The notes: generated by a model from the letters alone, not told the origin. 64,000 bases of DNA from Gordonia rhizosphera NBRC 16068 (GCF_000298195.1 NZ_BAHC01000213.1:1-64000); one strand, 5' to 3'; shown: positions 31,416 through 39,840, numbered from the stretch's first letter. Program-made: numbers and translations.

Positions 31416-31849
31416 CAGTGCTCCAACCTGCCTTGGTCGGGTCGATGTCGGGGACCCGTCGTCGGGGTGGGACGGAACTCGACGTTCGCCGACGTGATGT
31501 CCGCGAACTGCCCTCCCTCAGCGCCGATGTCGGGCAGTCGCGCGCGTACGTGTTGCAGAGCGTCGACGAGCTCGTCGATCGGCCCGGACAGGAGACCCGC
31601 CTGCCGCATCTCGGCGATCGCTCCGACGGGATCTGCGACCATCCGCGCGGCGTTCTCGGGTTTCTCGGGGAGCCAACGTTCCGCCGCGGCGGCGGCGTCG
31701 ATCAGTTGACTGATCGCCGCGTCCGACCACTCCGTGTCGAGGCCGAGACGCGTCATCACATGTCTGACGTCGGTCGCACGGGGGATCCGTCCGGGCGGCG
31801 CGATCAGAAGACGCGCTGCCGGGCTGTGAGGGTCATACTCGTTGCTCAT
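31415..31849 (-). CDS. Hypothetical protein, partner of the 709-residue protein
   Basis: A 144-residue soluble protein of unknown function, with acidic/amphipathic helices (DAAISQLIDAAAAAERWLPEKPENAARM, GPIDELVDALQHVRARLPDIG) and a Thr/Pro/Arg-rich tail. Its stop codon overlaps the start of the 709-residue gene (TGATG), so the two products are probably made together. The pair sits inside the sterol locus but has no KstR or KstR2 site visible upstream. An accessory or chaperone-like role for the large protein is only a guess. Confidence 0.65.
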   Translation of the reverse strand: MSNEYDPHSPAARLLIAPPGRIPRATDVRHVMTRLGLDTEWSDAAISQLIDAAAAAERWLPEKPENAARMVADPVGAIAEMRQAGLLSGPIDELVDALQHVRARLPDIGAEGGQFADITSANVEFRPTPTTGPRHRPDQGRLEH

Positions 31850-31960
31850 CGCGACAGCTTCCGCACATGCCTACGTATTCAAAGTGTAGGCGCTCGACGC
31901 AGGTGAAAGAACCGTCGAATCGGTGCCGACGCGGGCTGGGCCGGGGCTCGGCCTTGGGCT

Positions 31961-32042
31961 GTGGGCGGGGAAGCGGATGCCGTCGGTGGAGTTCTGGGTG
32001 CTGTCGGCGGGGAAACGGGTGCTGTCGGCGGGGGACGGGTGG
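31961..32042 (-). repeat. 21-bp tandem repeat array directly after ltp3
   Basis: Four units start at 31961, 31982, 32003 and 32024. On the minus strand the core is CGCCGACAGCACCC, with CACCGACGGCATCC in one unit, the same family as the array at 29131. It abuts the ltp3 TAA (32043-32045) and is read in the orientation of ltp3. Confidence 0.88.
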
Positions 32043-33221
32043 TTAGTGGGCGGGTTTGCCCGCGCCGACGAGCCACATCGAGAAGTATTGCGATCCACCG
32101 CCGTAGGCGTGGCCGAGGGCTTTGCGTGCGCCGTCGACCTGATGGTCACCGGCCTTGCCCATCACCTGGATGGCGGCCTCGGCGAAGCGGATCATCCCGG
32201 ATGCGCCGATCGGGTTCGACGACAACACCCCGCCCGACGGGTTCACCGGCAGGCGTCCCCCGATCTCCGTCTCGCCGGCCTCGGTCAGCTTCCAGCCGTC
32301 GCCCTCGCCGACGAAGCCCAGGTTCTCCAGCCACATCGGCTCGAACCAGGAGAACGGCACGTAGATCTCCGCGACGTCGATCTCGTCGAGCGGGTTGCTG
32401 ATGCCGCCTGCCTTCCAGAGCGCGACTGCCGCATCACGCCCCGCCTGCGGGCTGACCACGTTGCGGTGGGCGAAGGCGAGCGGTTCGGTGCGCATCGCGG
32501 TCGCGTGAATCCAGGCGACCGGGTCGCCGGCCGCGACGGCATCGTCGGCGGCCCGTTCGTCGCCGATCACCACCGCGCACGCACCGTCCGACGACGGGCA
32601 CGTCTCGTCGTAACGGATGGGGTCCCACAGCATCTGGGAACTCATCACCTTCTCGACGGTCTGCTCCGGCTGATGCAGATGAGCCAGGGGATTCATCGCG
32701 CCGTTGCGGCGATCCTTGGCCGCCACCATCGCACCGATGTGGTCGGGAGCGTCCGACTTACGGATGTAGGAACGCACGTGCGGGGCGAAGAATCCACCCG
32801 CCCCCGCGCCCACCGGCTTGGTGAACGGCACCGGAATCGACAACGCCCACATGGCATTCGACTCGGACTGCTTCTCCCAGGCGACGGCGAGCACGCGGCG
32901 GTGGACACCGGCGAACACCAGCGACGCCGCGACGTTGGCGGTCGATCCGCCGACCGACCCGGCGGTGTGCACCCGGATGAGGCGTTTGCCGACCGCGCCG
33001 ATGGCCTCGGCCATCGCCAGCTCCGGCATCATCGAACCCTCGAACAGGTCGGGGGCCTTGCCGATGACGATCGCGTCGATGTCGTCGATGCCAACCTTCC
33101 CGTCGGTGAGTGCGCGGTCCATCGCCTCACGGCACAGGCCCGCCATCGTCACGTCGTGGCGTTTGGCGACGTAATGCGTTTGTCCGGTGCCCAGCACCGC
33201 CGCTCGGTGGTTGTGTGCCAT
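32043..33221 (-). CDS. ltp3: Ltp3, thiolase-fold sterol side-chain aldolase
   Basis: A 392-residue SCP-x-type thiolase-fold protein. The position of the thiolase nucleophile reads HTAGSVGGSTANVA, so the cysteine is missing, as in aldol-cleaving Ltp proteins. C-terminal GGVLSSNPIGASG and the GHAYGGGSQY motif are kept. Ltp3 and Ltp4 with a DUF35 partner are known to remove the side chain of C24-branched sterols (work in Rhodococcus). It is coupled to ltp4 upstream (TGATG) and ends directly at a 21-bp repeat array. Rv3523 is the M. tuberculosis counterpart. The substrate class is inferred from the family. Confidence 0.87.
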   Translation of the reverse strand: MAHNHRAAVLGTGQTHYVAKRHDVTMAGLCREAMDRALTDGKVGIDDIDAIVIGKAPDLFEGSMMPELAMAEAIGAVGKRLIRVHTAGSVGGSTANVAASLVFAGVHRRVLAVAWEKQSESNAMWALSIPVPFTKPVGAGAGGFFAPHVRSYIRKSDAPDHIGAMVAAKDRRNGAMNPLAHLHQPEQTVEKVMSSQMLWDPIRYDETCPSSDGACAVVIGDERAADDAVAAGDPVAWIHATAMRTEPLAFAHRNVVSPQAGRDAAVALWKAGGISNPLDEIDVAEIYVPFSWFEPMWLENLGFVGEGDGWKLTEAGETEIGGRLPVNPSGGVLSSNPIGASGMIRFAEAAIQVMGKAGDHQVDGARKALGHAYGGGSQYFSMWLVGAGKPAH

Positions 33222-34273
33222 CAGTTCTGGTCTCCCTGCGCGTTCTCGTCGGCGCTCAGCGTGACCACCATGTTCTGCTGTAGGAGTGGTCCACTTGTCG
33301 CATGTGCCACGGCGGTGGTCGCTCTGCCCGTGAGGATCTCGTGCGCCGCATAGCCGATTCGCTGTAGTCCGGCGGAGAACAGCGAGTTCCCGGCCAGCGT
33401 TCCACCGGACGGGTTGATGCGCACCGACGCGGGCAGCCGGAGAGCGTTGCGCACGATCAGTTCCTGGTGGGTGAACGGCGCGCCGAGCTCGGCGACGTCG
33501 ACGACGCGGCTGCGGTCTCCGAAGGCGGTGTCGGCGGCCAGCGCGGTCGATGGCGACACGGTGAGGTCGCGGGCACCGAAGTTCGGGCTGTCGATGCGGT
33601 GGTCCCAGCCGGTCACGAACGCCGGGTTGGCGACCAGCTCGCGTGCGCGCCGTTCGCCGGCGATGACGACGGCCGCAGCGGCGTCGGTGTAGGGCGCGAT
33701 ATCGTGGGCGCGAAGCGGATCCGCGACATAATCGGCGGCCAGCAGGTCATCGACCGACGCTCCGGTGGTCCGTGCCGCGACCGCGGCCATGTCCGCCTCG
33801 GTCCACGTTCCGGCGTCGAGGCCGGCGCGGGCCTGCAGGGCGGCCAGCGAGCGGGCGTGCGGCCATAGCGGTGCGACGGTGTAGGGATCGGTCTGCATCG
33901 CCAGGGTGAGGTCGATGTCGCCGGCAGTCGGCTTGCCGAACCCATAGGCCAGTGCGAGATCGACTTCGCCGGTGGCGATCTTCACCCACGCCTCATACAG
34001 TGCCCACGCCCCGTCCATCTCGACGTGCGATTCGTTGATGGGTGGCATCGCGCCGATCGAGTCGATCGCCGAGATGAACGAGAATGCGCGTCCGGCAAGG
34101 TAGTCCGACGATCCGCTGCACCAGAATTCGATATCGGTGCGGGAGATGCCGAGGTCGGCGTAGAGCTTGTCGAAACACGGGATCAACATCTCGACACCGT
34201 TGGTGGTGCCGTGGGTCCCGACGACATTCGGGCTGTGCGCGAACCCGACGATCGCGATCCGGGGGAGGGTCAC
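33221..34273 (-). CDS. ltp4: Ltp4, thiolase-fold sterol side-chain aldolase
   Basis: A 350-residue thiolase-like protein (Rv3522 type). At the place of the nucleophilic cysteine it has ESHVEMDGAW, so classical thiolase chemistry is unlikely and an aldolase role with Ltp3 is expected. INPSGGTLAGNSLF is the C-terminal thiolase motif with the catalytic His replaced. The GTG at 34273 is chosen from AAGGAG six bases upstream. A much longer upstream frame is antisense to the DUF35 gene and is not used. It lies between the DUF35 gene and ltp3 in one operon controlled by the perfect KstR site at 35347. Confidence 0.86.
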   Translation of the reverse strand: MTLPRIAIVGFAHSPNVVGTHGTTNGVEMLIPCFDKLYADLGISRTDIEFWCSGSSDYLAGRAFSFISAIDSIGAMPPINESHVEMDGAWALYEAWVKIATGEVDLALAYGFGKPTAGDIDLTLAMQTDPYTVAPLWPHARSLAALQARAGLDAGTWTEADMAAVAARTTGASVDDLLAADYVADPLRAHDIAPYTDAAAAVVIAGERRARELVANPAFVTGWDHRIDSPNFGARDLTVSPSTALAADTAFGDRSRVVDVAELGAPFTHQELIVRNALRLPASVRINPSGGTLAGNSLFSAGLQRIGYAAHEILTGRATTAVAHATSGPLLQQNMVVTLSADENAQGDQN

Positions 34274-34302
34274 GGGTACTCCTTGGGTGAAGGGGACGGA
34301 GG

Positions 34303-35337
34303 TCAGAGATGATCTCGATAGGCCTCGTAGTCGGCGTCGGGTTCGCCGGTCGGGGCGAAGTGGCTGATGTTGCCTATCGAGTGATCCCACTTTTCCTCGG
34401 GGAGCCAGACGGCCTTGACCCGCATACCCATTCGGACCTCGTCGGCTGCGCAGTCGAGGATGAGGTGCAGGAATCCGATGTCGGATCCGTCGAGCAGCAC
34501 GTAGGCGGCCACATAGGGCGGCTCGATCTGCTGGCCGCGGAACGGCACGTTGACGATGCAGAACGTGGTCACGATCCCGGTGTCGGGCAGCTCCACCCGT
34601 TCGACGGCCGGTGCCCCGTCGGCCGGGCTGACCTTGCGCGGCGGGAAGTAGACGCGGCCGGCGTCGACGCCGGTTCGCATGCGTGAACCGTAGAGTTTCC
34701 CCACCTTGAGGCCTTCGAGGTACCAGGACTCCTCTTCGGTGGCGGCATGGGTGATCTTGGTGGTGATCGGTGTGGTGATCACGACGAGCTCGTCGTCGGG
34801 GTTCTCGGCCTCGTTGGCGGGTACCGCCTCGGGGACCTCGCCCGGCGAGAAGTAGGCGATGTCGTCGATGCGGCCGGTGCGGGCGGGCCGCCAGACCGCA
34901 TGCACGCGCAGGCCGGTCGCGATGTCGGCGGGCGAATCCACCCGCACCACATGCAGCATCGCGGTGTCGGCCCCGTCGAGTCGGATCAACGCCCACGCGA
35001 ACGGGACGTCGAGTGGTTGCGGCGCAGCCGGTTCCGGTTGCCAGGACCAGGTGACCACGGTCCCGGTCGCGGCGACATCGACGATGTCGGTGGTCGGTGC
35101 GCCGCCGACCGGGTCGAACTCCACGGGAGGTACCGACACGGTGCCGTCACCGCCCTTCGACCCGACGATGCGCCCGTCACGCAGGGCGAGCGCGAACTGG
35201 CTGCCGACCGGGCCCACCGACCGCGTGTAGTCGAACGAGTTCCGCAGCGGCGCGGACAGGATTGGGGACTCCGGGTCGGGGACGGCGGCGACGGGACTGG
35301 CGGCGGCCGGCCGGGGCGCAGTTGTGCTCGTGCTCAC
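34303..35337 (-). CDS. DUF35/OB-fold partner protein of the Ltp aldolases (Rv3521-like)
   Basis: A 344-residue protein with two tandem DUF35-type units, about residues 35-165 and 205-335, each ending in an OB-fold pattern (GLRVHAVWRPARTGRIDDIAYFSP and GMRVKAVWLPEEKWDHSIGNISHFAP). Proteins of this type bind the Ltp aldolases and the CoA substrate. The Cys-x2-Cys zinc ribbon usual in DUF35 is not visible in either unit. It starts a three-gene operon with ltp4 and ltp3, and its start lies 10 bp from a perfect KstR operator. The N-terminal 30 residues are Ala/Pro-rich and probably disordered. Confidence 0.83.
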   Translation of the reverse strand: MSTSTTAPRPAAASPVAAVPDPESPILSAPLRNSFDYTRSVGPVGSQFALALRDGRIVGSKGGDGTVSVPPVEFDPVGGAPTTDIVDVAATGTVVTWSWQPEPAAPQPLDVPFAWALIRLDGADTAMLHVVRVDSPADIATGLRVHAVWRPARTGRIDDIAYFSPGEVPEAVPANEAENPDDELVVITTPITTKITHAATEEESWYLEGLKVGKLYGSRMRTGVDAGRVYFPPRKVSPADGAPAVERVELPDTGIVTTFCIVNVPFRGQQIEPPYVAAYVLLDGSDIGFLHLILDCAADEVRMGMRVKAVWLPEEKWDHSIGNISHFAPTGEPDADYEAYRDHL

Positions 35338-35346
35338 GACTTCGAG

Positions 35347-35360
35347 TAGAACACGTTCTA
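35347..35360. promoter_or_regulatory. Perfect KstR operator
   Basis: TAGAACACGTTCTA is a perfect 14-bp match to the KstR consensus, in the divergent region between the DUF35-ltp4-ltp3 operon and the LLM oxidoreductase at 35432. Confidence 0.92.
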
Positions 35361-35431
35361 GTATTGGGGCACAAGGTGCCTGTCACGGACCCCGCGACCG
35401 GCGCGCGGGCGTCGATCGCGGAGGGGTGTTC

Positions 35432-36469
35432 GTGAAGTTCGGTTTGCAGCTCGGCTACTGGGGTGCGGGCCCCATCGAGAATGCGGCGGAGCTCGTCGCG
35501 GCCGCTGAGGAGGCCGGATTCGACGCGGTGTTCACCGCCGAATCGTGGGGCTCGGACGTCTATACGCCATTGGCGTGGTGGGGCGCGGCCACCCGGCGGA
35601 TCACGTTGGGCACCGCGGTGGCGCAACTGTCGGCCCGTCCGCCGACGGCGCTGGCGATGGCCGCGCTGACCCTCGACCACCTGTCGGCGGGACGGCACAT
35701 CATCGGCCTCGGGGTGTCGGGCCCGCAGGTCGTCGAGGGCTGGTACGGGCAACCGTTCGCCCAGCCCCTGGCGCGCACCCGCGAGTACGTCCGGCTGGTG
35801 CGGGATGTCCTCGCCCGCGAGTCGCCGGTGACCAGCCCCGGCCCGCATTACCCGCTGCCGTATCCGGCCGGGGCTCCCGGCTCTACCGGATTGGGTCGCC
35901 CGCTCAAGCCGATCACCCACCCGCTCCGCGCCGACATCCCGATCTGGCTCGGTGCCGAGGGCCCGAAAAACGTTGCGCAGACCGCGGAGATCGCCGACGG
36001 CTGGCTGGCCATCTTCTACAGCCTGCGGCTGGCCGACCGGTACGAGGAGTGGCTCGCCGAGGGATTCGCCCGCCCCGCTGCGCGCCGCAGCCGCGACGAC
36101 TTCGAGGTGGCAGCCACCGTCCAGGTGGTGATCACCGGTGACATCGCCACCGCTGTGGACCGCTACCGGCCGTCGACGGCGCTGTACGTGGGCGCAATGG
36201 GTGCCGAGGAGAAGAACTTTCACGCCGATCTGTACCGCCGTATGGGTTACGCCGAGGCGGTCGACGAGATCGGTGCGTTGTTCCGGGAAGGTCGCAAGGC
36301 CGAGGCGATCGCGGCCGTGCCCGACGAGATGGTCCGCGAGACCATGATTGCCGGTCCGCCCGATGAGGTGCGTGCGCAGATCAAACAATGGGAGGCGGCC
36401 GGGGTCACGATGCTGATGGTGACCGCGCGCGATGTCGCGACTATCCGCCGACTCGCGACGCTGGTGTGA
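35432..36469 (+). CDS. LLM-class F420-dependent oxidoreductase (Rv3520c-like)
   Basis: A 345-residue luciferase-like TIM-barrel protein typical of F420-dependent enzymes, with FGLQLGYWGAG at the start, FTAESWGSDVYTPLAWWGAATRRI, and the GPQVVEGWYG and WLGAEGPKN segments. The GTG at 35432 is chosen because GGAGGGG precedes it and it gives almost the length of Rv3520c (347). Earlier in-frame codons would cross the KstR operator. In sterol clusters Rv3520c may act on side-chain acyl-CoA intermediates, but this is not proven. Its 3' end overlaps the convergent P450 gene by 29 bp. Confidence 0.82.
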   Translation: MKFGLQLGYWGAGPIENAAELVAAAEEAGFDAVFTAESWGSDVYTPLAWWGAATRRITLGTAVAQLSARPPTALAMAALTLDHLSAGRHIIGLGVSGPQVVEGWYGQPFAQPLARTREYVRLVRDVLARESPVTSPGPHYPLPYPAGAPGSTGLGRPLKPITHPLRADIPIWLGAEGPKNVAQTAEIADGWLAIFYSLRLADRYEEWLAEGFARPAARRSRDDFEVAATVQVVITGDIATAVDRYRPSTALYVGAMGAEEKNFHADLYRRMGYAEAVDEIGALFREGRKAEAIAAVPDEMVRETMIAGPPDEVRAQIKQWEAAGVTMLMVTARDVATIRRLATLV

Positions 36470-37874
36470 CCTCGCTGTGGTGGCGGCGCGTCAGAGCGAG
36501 TTCGAATCCCCTGGGCACCATGGTGAGTCGCTCGTCGACGCTCAGATCGTAGTCGGGGTCGGCGGTCAGATCATAGCGGTGCAGGAGCGCGGCGAGCACC
36601 AGCACGGCCTCGTGGAGGGCGAATTGCCGTCCGATGCAGGCTCGGGCACCGGTGCCGAACGGCTTGTAGCTGTGCGCCGGACGCTTCCTCACATTGGCGG
36701 GCAGGAAGCGGTCCGGGTCGTAGACCTCGGGGTTGTCCCACACCGCCGGATCGCGGTGGACGAGACCCAGCATGATCACCGCCCAGTCCTGCGGCCGCAT
36801 CCGGTAGCGGCCACCGAGCGTGGTGTCGGCCCGCGGGCCGCGCGCGAACGCCGGCACCGTCGGCCAGATGCGCAGCGCCTCGTCGAGGGCGCGCCGGATG
36901 TACCGGAACTTCGCCACCTGCTCGAAGGTCGGCATCGCCGCCGGGTCCGTGCCGAGGATCTCGTCGGCCTCGCGGCGGGCCCGCGCCAGGCACTCCGGAT
37001 TTCGGGACAGGTAGTAGAGCGTGAACGACAAGGCGCCCGAGGTGGTTTCGTGGCCGGCGACGAGGAAGGTGAGGATCTGCCGGCGGATGTTCTCCGGGGA
37101 CAGGCGTTGCCCGGTCTCCGGGTGTGCCACACCGAGCATGATGCCGAGCAGGTCGCTGCGGTCGTCGGTCCCGGCGCGTTCGGCGATCAGCTCGTCGAGC
37201 ACGCCGTCGACGTAGGCCTGTGCGGATGCGTTGCGGCGGTCGAGGAATCGACCCACGAGCCGACCGCCCGGCGCCGTCAACAACGCGCCCTTGCGTCGGC
37301 TGGTCTGCAACGCCCGGATCATCGCGCCGACGAACGGATGCGTTTGGGCGGTGCGGAAGGACCCGAAGTCGTGGCTGAACGCGGTGCGACTGAGCGTCTC
37401 CATGGTCAGCTTCGTCATATCCCGGGACACGTCGACGGGTCCGCCGCGGCGATCCCAGTAGTCGAAGAGTTCGCCGGCCGTGCCGAGCATCGTCGGGTGA
37501 TACGAACGCATCGCCGGCTTCGTGAATGCCGGTGCCAGGAGTTCATGTGCCAGTTGCCAGTTCGGCTCGTCGTTGTACGCGGTGAACAGGCCGTCGCCGG
37601 CATAGTGGCGCAGCGCGACGATGGCCGGCGGCAGGGCCTTGCAGAACCGGCTCTCGTCACACAGCTCGGCGGTGAGTTCGGCCGATGCGACGAAGACGAA
37701 CTTCTGCCGAAAGATCTGCGACTCGAAGATCGGCCCGAGCGCGGCACCCCAGCCGAGCACGCTGAGAATCGGGCTGCGCGGATCCACGGCCCGCAGATCG
37801 CCGATGAACCGCCTGCGTCCCTCGTGGTGGGGAAAGGACTGACCCGACCAATCGTTCCTCAGTGGTCTGCGCAC
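36441..37874 (-). CDS. CYP102-like P450 without reductase domain
   Basis: A P450 heme domain of about 477 residues, more like the heme domain of self-sufficient CYP102 (P450 BM3) than like CYP125. Shared features are CDESRFCK, GLFTAYNDEPNWQLAHELLAPAFTKPAM, TFLVAGHETTSGALSFTLYYL, EALRIWPTVPAF and the heme loop KPFGTGARACIGRQFALHEA. The heme ligand is Cys413 with this start. BM3-type enzymes continue into an FMN/FAD reductase, but here the protein ends with RRHHSEVTPASRVGG and overlaps the LLM gene by 29 bp. It would need a separate redox partner. The start is uncertain, and GTG 37874 is chosen without a strong ribosome site. In mycobacteria cyp142 occupies this neighbourhood. Confidence 0.82.
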   Translation of the reverse strand: MRRPLRNDWSGQSFPHHEGRRRFIGDLRAVDPRSPILSVLGWGAALGPIFESQIFRQKFVFVASAELTAELCDESRFCKALPPAIVALRHYAGDGLFTAYNDEPNWQLAHELLAPAFTKPAMRSYHPTMLGTAGELFDYWDRRGGPVDVSRDMTKLTMETLSRTAFSHDFGSFRTAQTHPFVGAMIRALQTSRRKGALLTAPGGRLVGRFLDRRNASAQAYVDGVLDELIAERAGTDDRSDLLGIMLGVAHPETGQRLSPENIRRQILTFLVAGHETTSGALSFTLYYLSRNPECLARARREADEILGTDPAAMPTFEQVAKFRYIRRALDEALRIWPTVPAFARGPRADTTLGGRYRMRPQDWAVIMLGLVHRDPAVWDNPEVYDPDRFLPANVRKRPAHSYKPFGTGARACIGRQFALHEAVLVLAALLHRYDLTADPDYDLSVDERLTMVPRGFELALTRRHHSEVTPASRVGG

Positions 37875-37906
37875 ACCTGCGACCTTGCGCCGCCCGTCCG
37901 CGGCTG

Positions 37907-38920
37907 TCAAACGCCGGGGTCCGCGGTCAGTTCGCCGACGAGCGCGGCCAGCGTGTCGTCGGCCATCGGGAACGCCTGGTACAGACCGACCTCGTCGGCC
38001 ACCCCGGCGGTCCGCGCGCGGATCTTCTGCGCCACCTCGGTGGGGGTACCGCGGGCGACGAAGGTGTCGAGTACGTCGTCGTCGATCAGCGTGCCCATCT
38101 CCGCCCAGCGTCCAAGTTTGGACAACCGGTTCAGCTCGGTCTGCAGATCGCCCCACCCGTGCAGCTCGAGCACCGGCCGATACGCGGGCGTGGAGCCGTA
38201 GAAGGAGAGCAGCCGGCGGGCCGCGTCGTCGGCGATCGTGCGTTCGGGGTCGTCGAGCCCGGTGGCCACGATCACCTCCGGGATGACGGCGAAGTCCTCC
38301 CGCGCGCGACCCGCATCGGCGAGACCGGCGTCCACCCGGGGCAGCATCGCCTCCCGCACAAACCGGTCGGTGGTGAACGGCATGACCAGCAGGCCGTCCG
38401 CCGACGACGCGACCGCCCGGGTCAGGCGCGGGCCGAGCGCGCCGACGAGGATCGGTGGCGGCCCGAACGGATTCGGTCCCGGCGAGAAGGTCGGGGTCAT
38501 CAGGCGGTGGGTGAAGAACTCGCCCCGGAAATCCAGGCGGGTACCGTTCTGCCAGCAGTCGAAGATCGCGTGCAGCGCGGCCACGTACTCGGTCATCCGG
38601 CGGACCGGATGGTCGAACTCGGCGCCGAACCGCTTCTCGATCTGCGTGCGGATCTGGGTGCCCAACCCGAGCCGGAAACGGCCACCGCTGAGCAGTTGCA
38701 GGTCATGGGCCTGATGCGCCACGTGAATCGGATTGCGCGGGAAGGCGATAGCGACGTTGGTCATCAGGTCGAGTCCGTCGACCGCCGACGCCAAGGTGAG
38801 CGGGGTGAAGACATCGTGCGGGCCCTCGAAGGTGAACACCCCGCCGACGCCCCGCTCGTACAGGCTGCGGGCGCGGACTGCGGCGTCCTGCGGCCCGAAC
38901 AGTGCCGTCCAGACCTTCAT
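37907..38920 (-). CDS. LLM-class F420-dependent oxidoreductase (TIGR03617-like)
   Basis: A 337-residue luciferase-like monooxygenase. The pattern of an N-terminal strand MKVWTALFGPQD, GGRFRLGLGTQIRTQIEKRFG, and a C-terminal RGTPTEVAQKIRARTAG fits the TIGR03617-type F420-binding group. The ATG at 38920 has AAGGGGGA upstream. It is the second such enzyme in the window (the other is at 35432) and is encoded between the CYP102-like P450 and echA19 on the same strand, 32 and 28 bp apart, so all three may be one operon. The substrate is unknown. Confidence 0.8.
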   Translation of the reverse strand: MKVWTALFGPQDAAVRARSLYERGVGGVFTFEGPHDVFTPLTLASAVDGLDLMTNVAIAFPRNPIHVAHQAHDLQLLSGGRFRLGLGTQIRTQIEKRFGAEFDHPVRRMTEYVAALHAIFDCWQNGTRLDFRGEFFTHRLMTPTFSPGPNPFGPPPILVGALGPRLTRAVASSADGLLVMPFTTDRFVREAMLPRVDAGLADAGRAREDFAVIPEVIVATGLDDPERTIADDAARRLLSFYGSTPAYRPVLELHGWGDLQTELNRLSKLGRWAEMGTLIDDDVLDTFVARGTPTEVAQKIRARTAGVADEVGLYQAFPMADDTLAALVGELTADPGV

Positions 38921-38948
38921 CGTCCCCCTTCGTGACGGGATGTCGATG

Positions 38949-39770
38949 TCACTGACCGGTGAACCTCGGGGTCTGCTTCTCCGCGAACGCCTTCGGGCCC
39001 ACCTTGGCATCTTTGCTCTTGAACACCGCGATGCCGAGTTTCGACTCCACCTCGAAGGCGTCGAGTTCGTGCATACCCTCGGTGTCGCGCATCGTCTTCA
39101 GGATCGCCTGCACCGCGAGCGGCCCGTTGGCGGCGATGGTGTCGGCGATCTCGAGGGCCTTGTCGAGGGCCGAACCATCGGGCACCACGTAACCGATCAG
39201 TCCGTACTCCTTCGCCTCGGCAGCGGTGATGTGCCGCCCGGTCAGCAGCAGGTCGGCCGCGACGGTGTACGGGATCTGCCGCGGCAGCCGAACGGCGCTG
39301 CCGCCCAACGGGAACAGGCCCCAGCGGGCCTCGGCCACCCCGAACTTGGCGCTCTCGGAGGCGACGCGGATGTCGGTGCCCTGCAGGATCTCGGTGCCGC
39401 CCGCGATCGCCGGGCCCTCGACCGCGGCGATCAGCGGCTTGGTCAGGCGGCGGCCCTTGAGCAGGGCCGGAAGGCTCGCCGGATTCCACGTCCCCTGATC
39501 GACCGTGTCGCCCGGGGAGTTCTTGTTCATCGCCTTGAGGTCCATCCCCGCGCAGAAGGCGCCGCCGGCGCCGGTGAGCACGGCCACGCGGATGTCGGGA
39601 TCGTCGTCGACCCGGTCCCAGGCCTCGACCATGATGGCCATCATCTCCGCCGACAGCGCGTTACGTGCCTCGGGGCGGTTCATGGTGATGATGAGGACGT
39701 GGCCGCGTTGCTCGACGAGGCAATCCGGGGACCGGTCGGTGTCAGGGCCGGAACCGGCAATTGTGGTCAT
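38949..39770 (-). CDS. echA19: EchA19, enoyl-CoA hydratase of sterol side-chain oxidation
   Basis: A 273-residue crotonase with FCAGMDLKAMN for the first oxyanion-hole glycine, PAIAGGTEILQGTDIRVASE, and FGVAEARWGLFPLGG. EchA19 (Rv3516) hydrates the unsaturated side-chain steroid enoyl-CoA. The ATG at 39770 gives MTTIAGSGPD, and the divergent fadD19 begins 70 bp away with a KstR-like operator between them. The pairing of echA19 with fadD19 is the same as in M. tuberculosis. Confidence 0.87.
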   Translation of the reverse strand: MTTIAGSGPDTDRSPDCLVEQRGHVLIITMNRPEARNALSAEMMAIMVEAWDRVDDDPDIRVAVLTGAGGAFCAGMDLKAMNKNSPGDTVDQGTWNPASLPALLKGRRLTKPLIAAVEGPAIAGGTEILQGTDIRVASESAKFGVAEARWGLFPLGGSAVRLPRQIPYTVAADLLLTGRHITAAEAKEYGLIGYVVPDGSALDKALEIADTIAANGPLAVQAILKTMRDTEGMHELDAFEVESKLGIAVFKSKDAKVGPKAFAEKQTPRFTGQ

Positions 39771-39815
39771 CGTCGTCCCTCGCGAAATCGTGCGTGATTG
39801 CTCCTTGCCCAAAAC

Positions 39816-39829
39816 GATAACACGTTCTA
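39816..39829. promoter_or_regulatory. KstR operator, echA19/fadD19 divergent promoter
   Basis: GATAACACGTTCTA matches TAGAACACGTTCTA at 12 of 14 positions, with the AACACGTT core and right half-site intact. It ends 11 bases before the fadD19 ATG, so that transcript must have a very short leader or none. Confidence 0.75.
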
Positions 39830-39840
39830 ATTTTGATGCC

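Noticed and set aside
29131..32042. Inverted 21-bp arrays as ends of a mobile element carrying the two unknown genes
   Set aside because: Array sequences and unit numbers differ, there is no target duplication or transposase, and each array is placed by the stop codon of its own upstream gene. The same arrays occur elsewhere with no insert.
33221..34996. Long minus-strand extension of ltp4 to 34996
   Set aside because: The extra part is another frame of the DUF35 gene and is Arg-rich without family similarity. GTG 34273 has a good ribosome site.
36441..38156. CYP102-like gene starting at 38156
   Set aside because: The upstream 94 codons overlap the LLM gene in another frame and are Arg/Asp-rich without P450 features.
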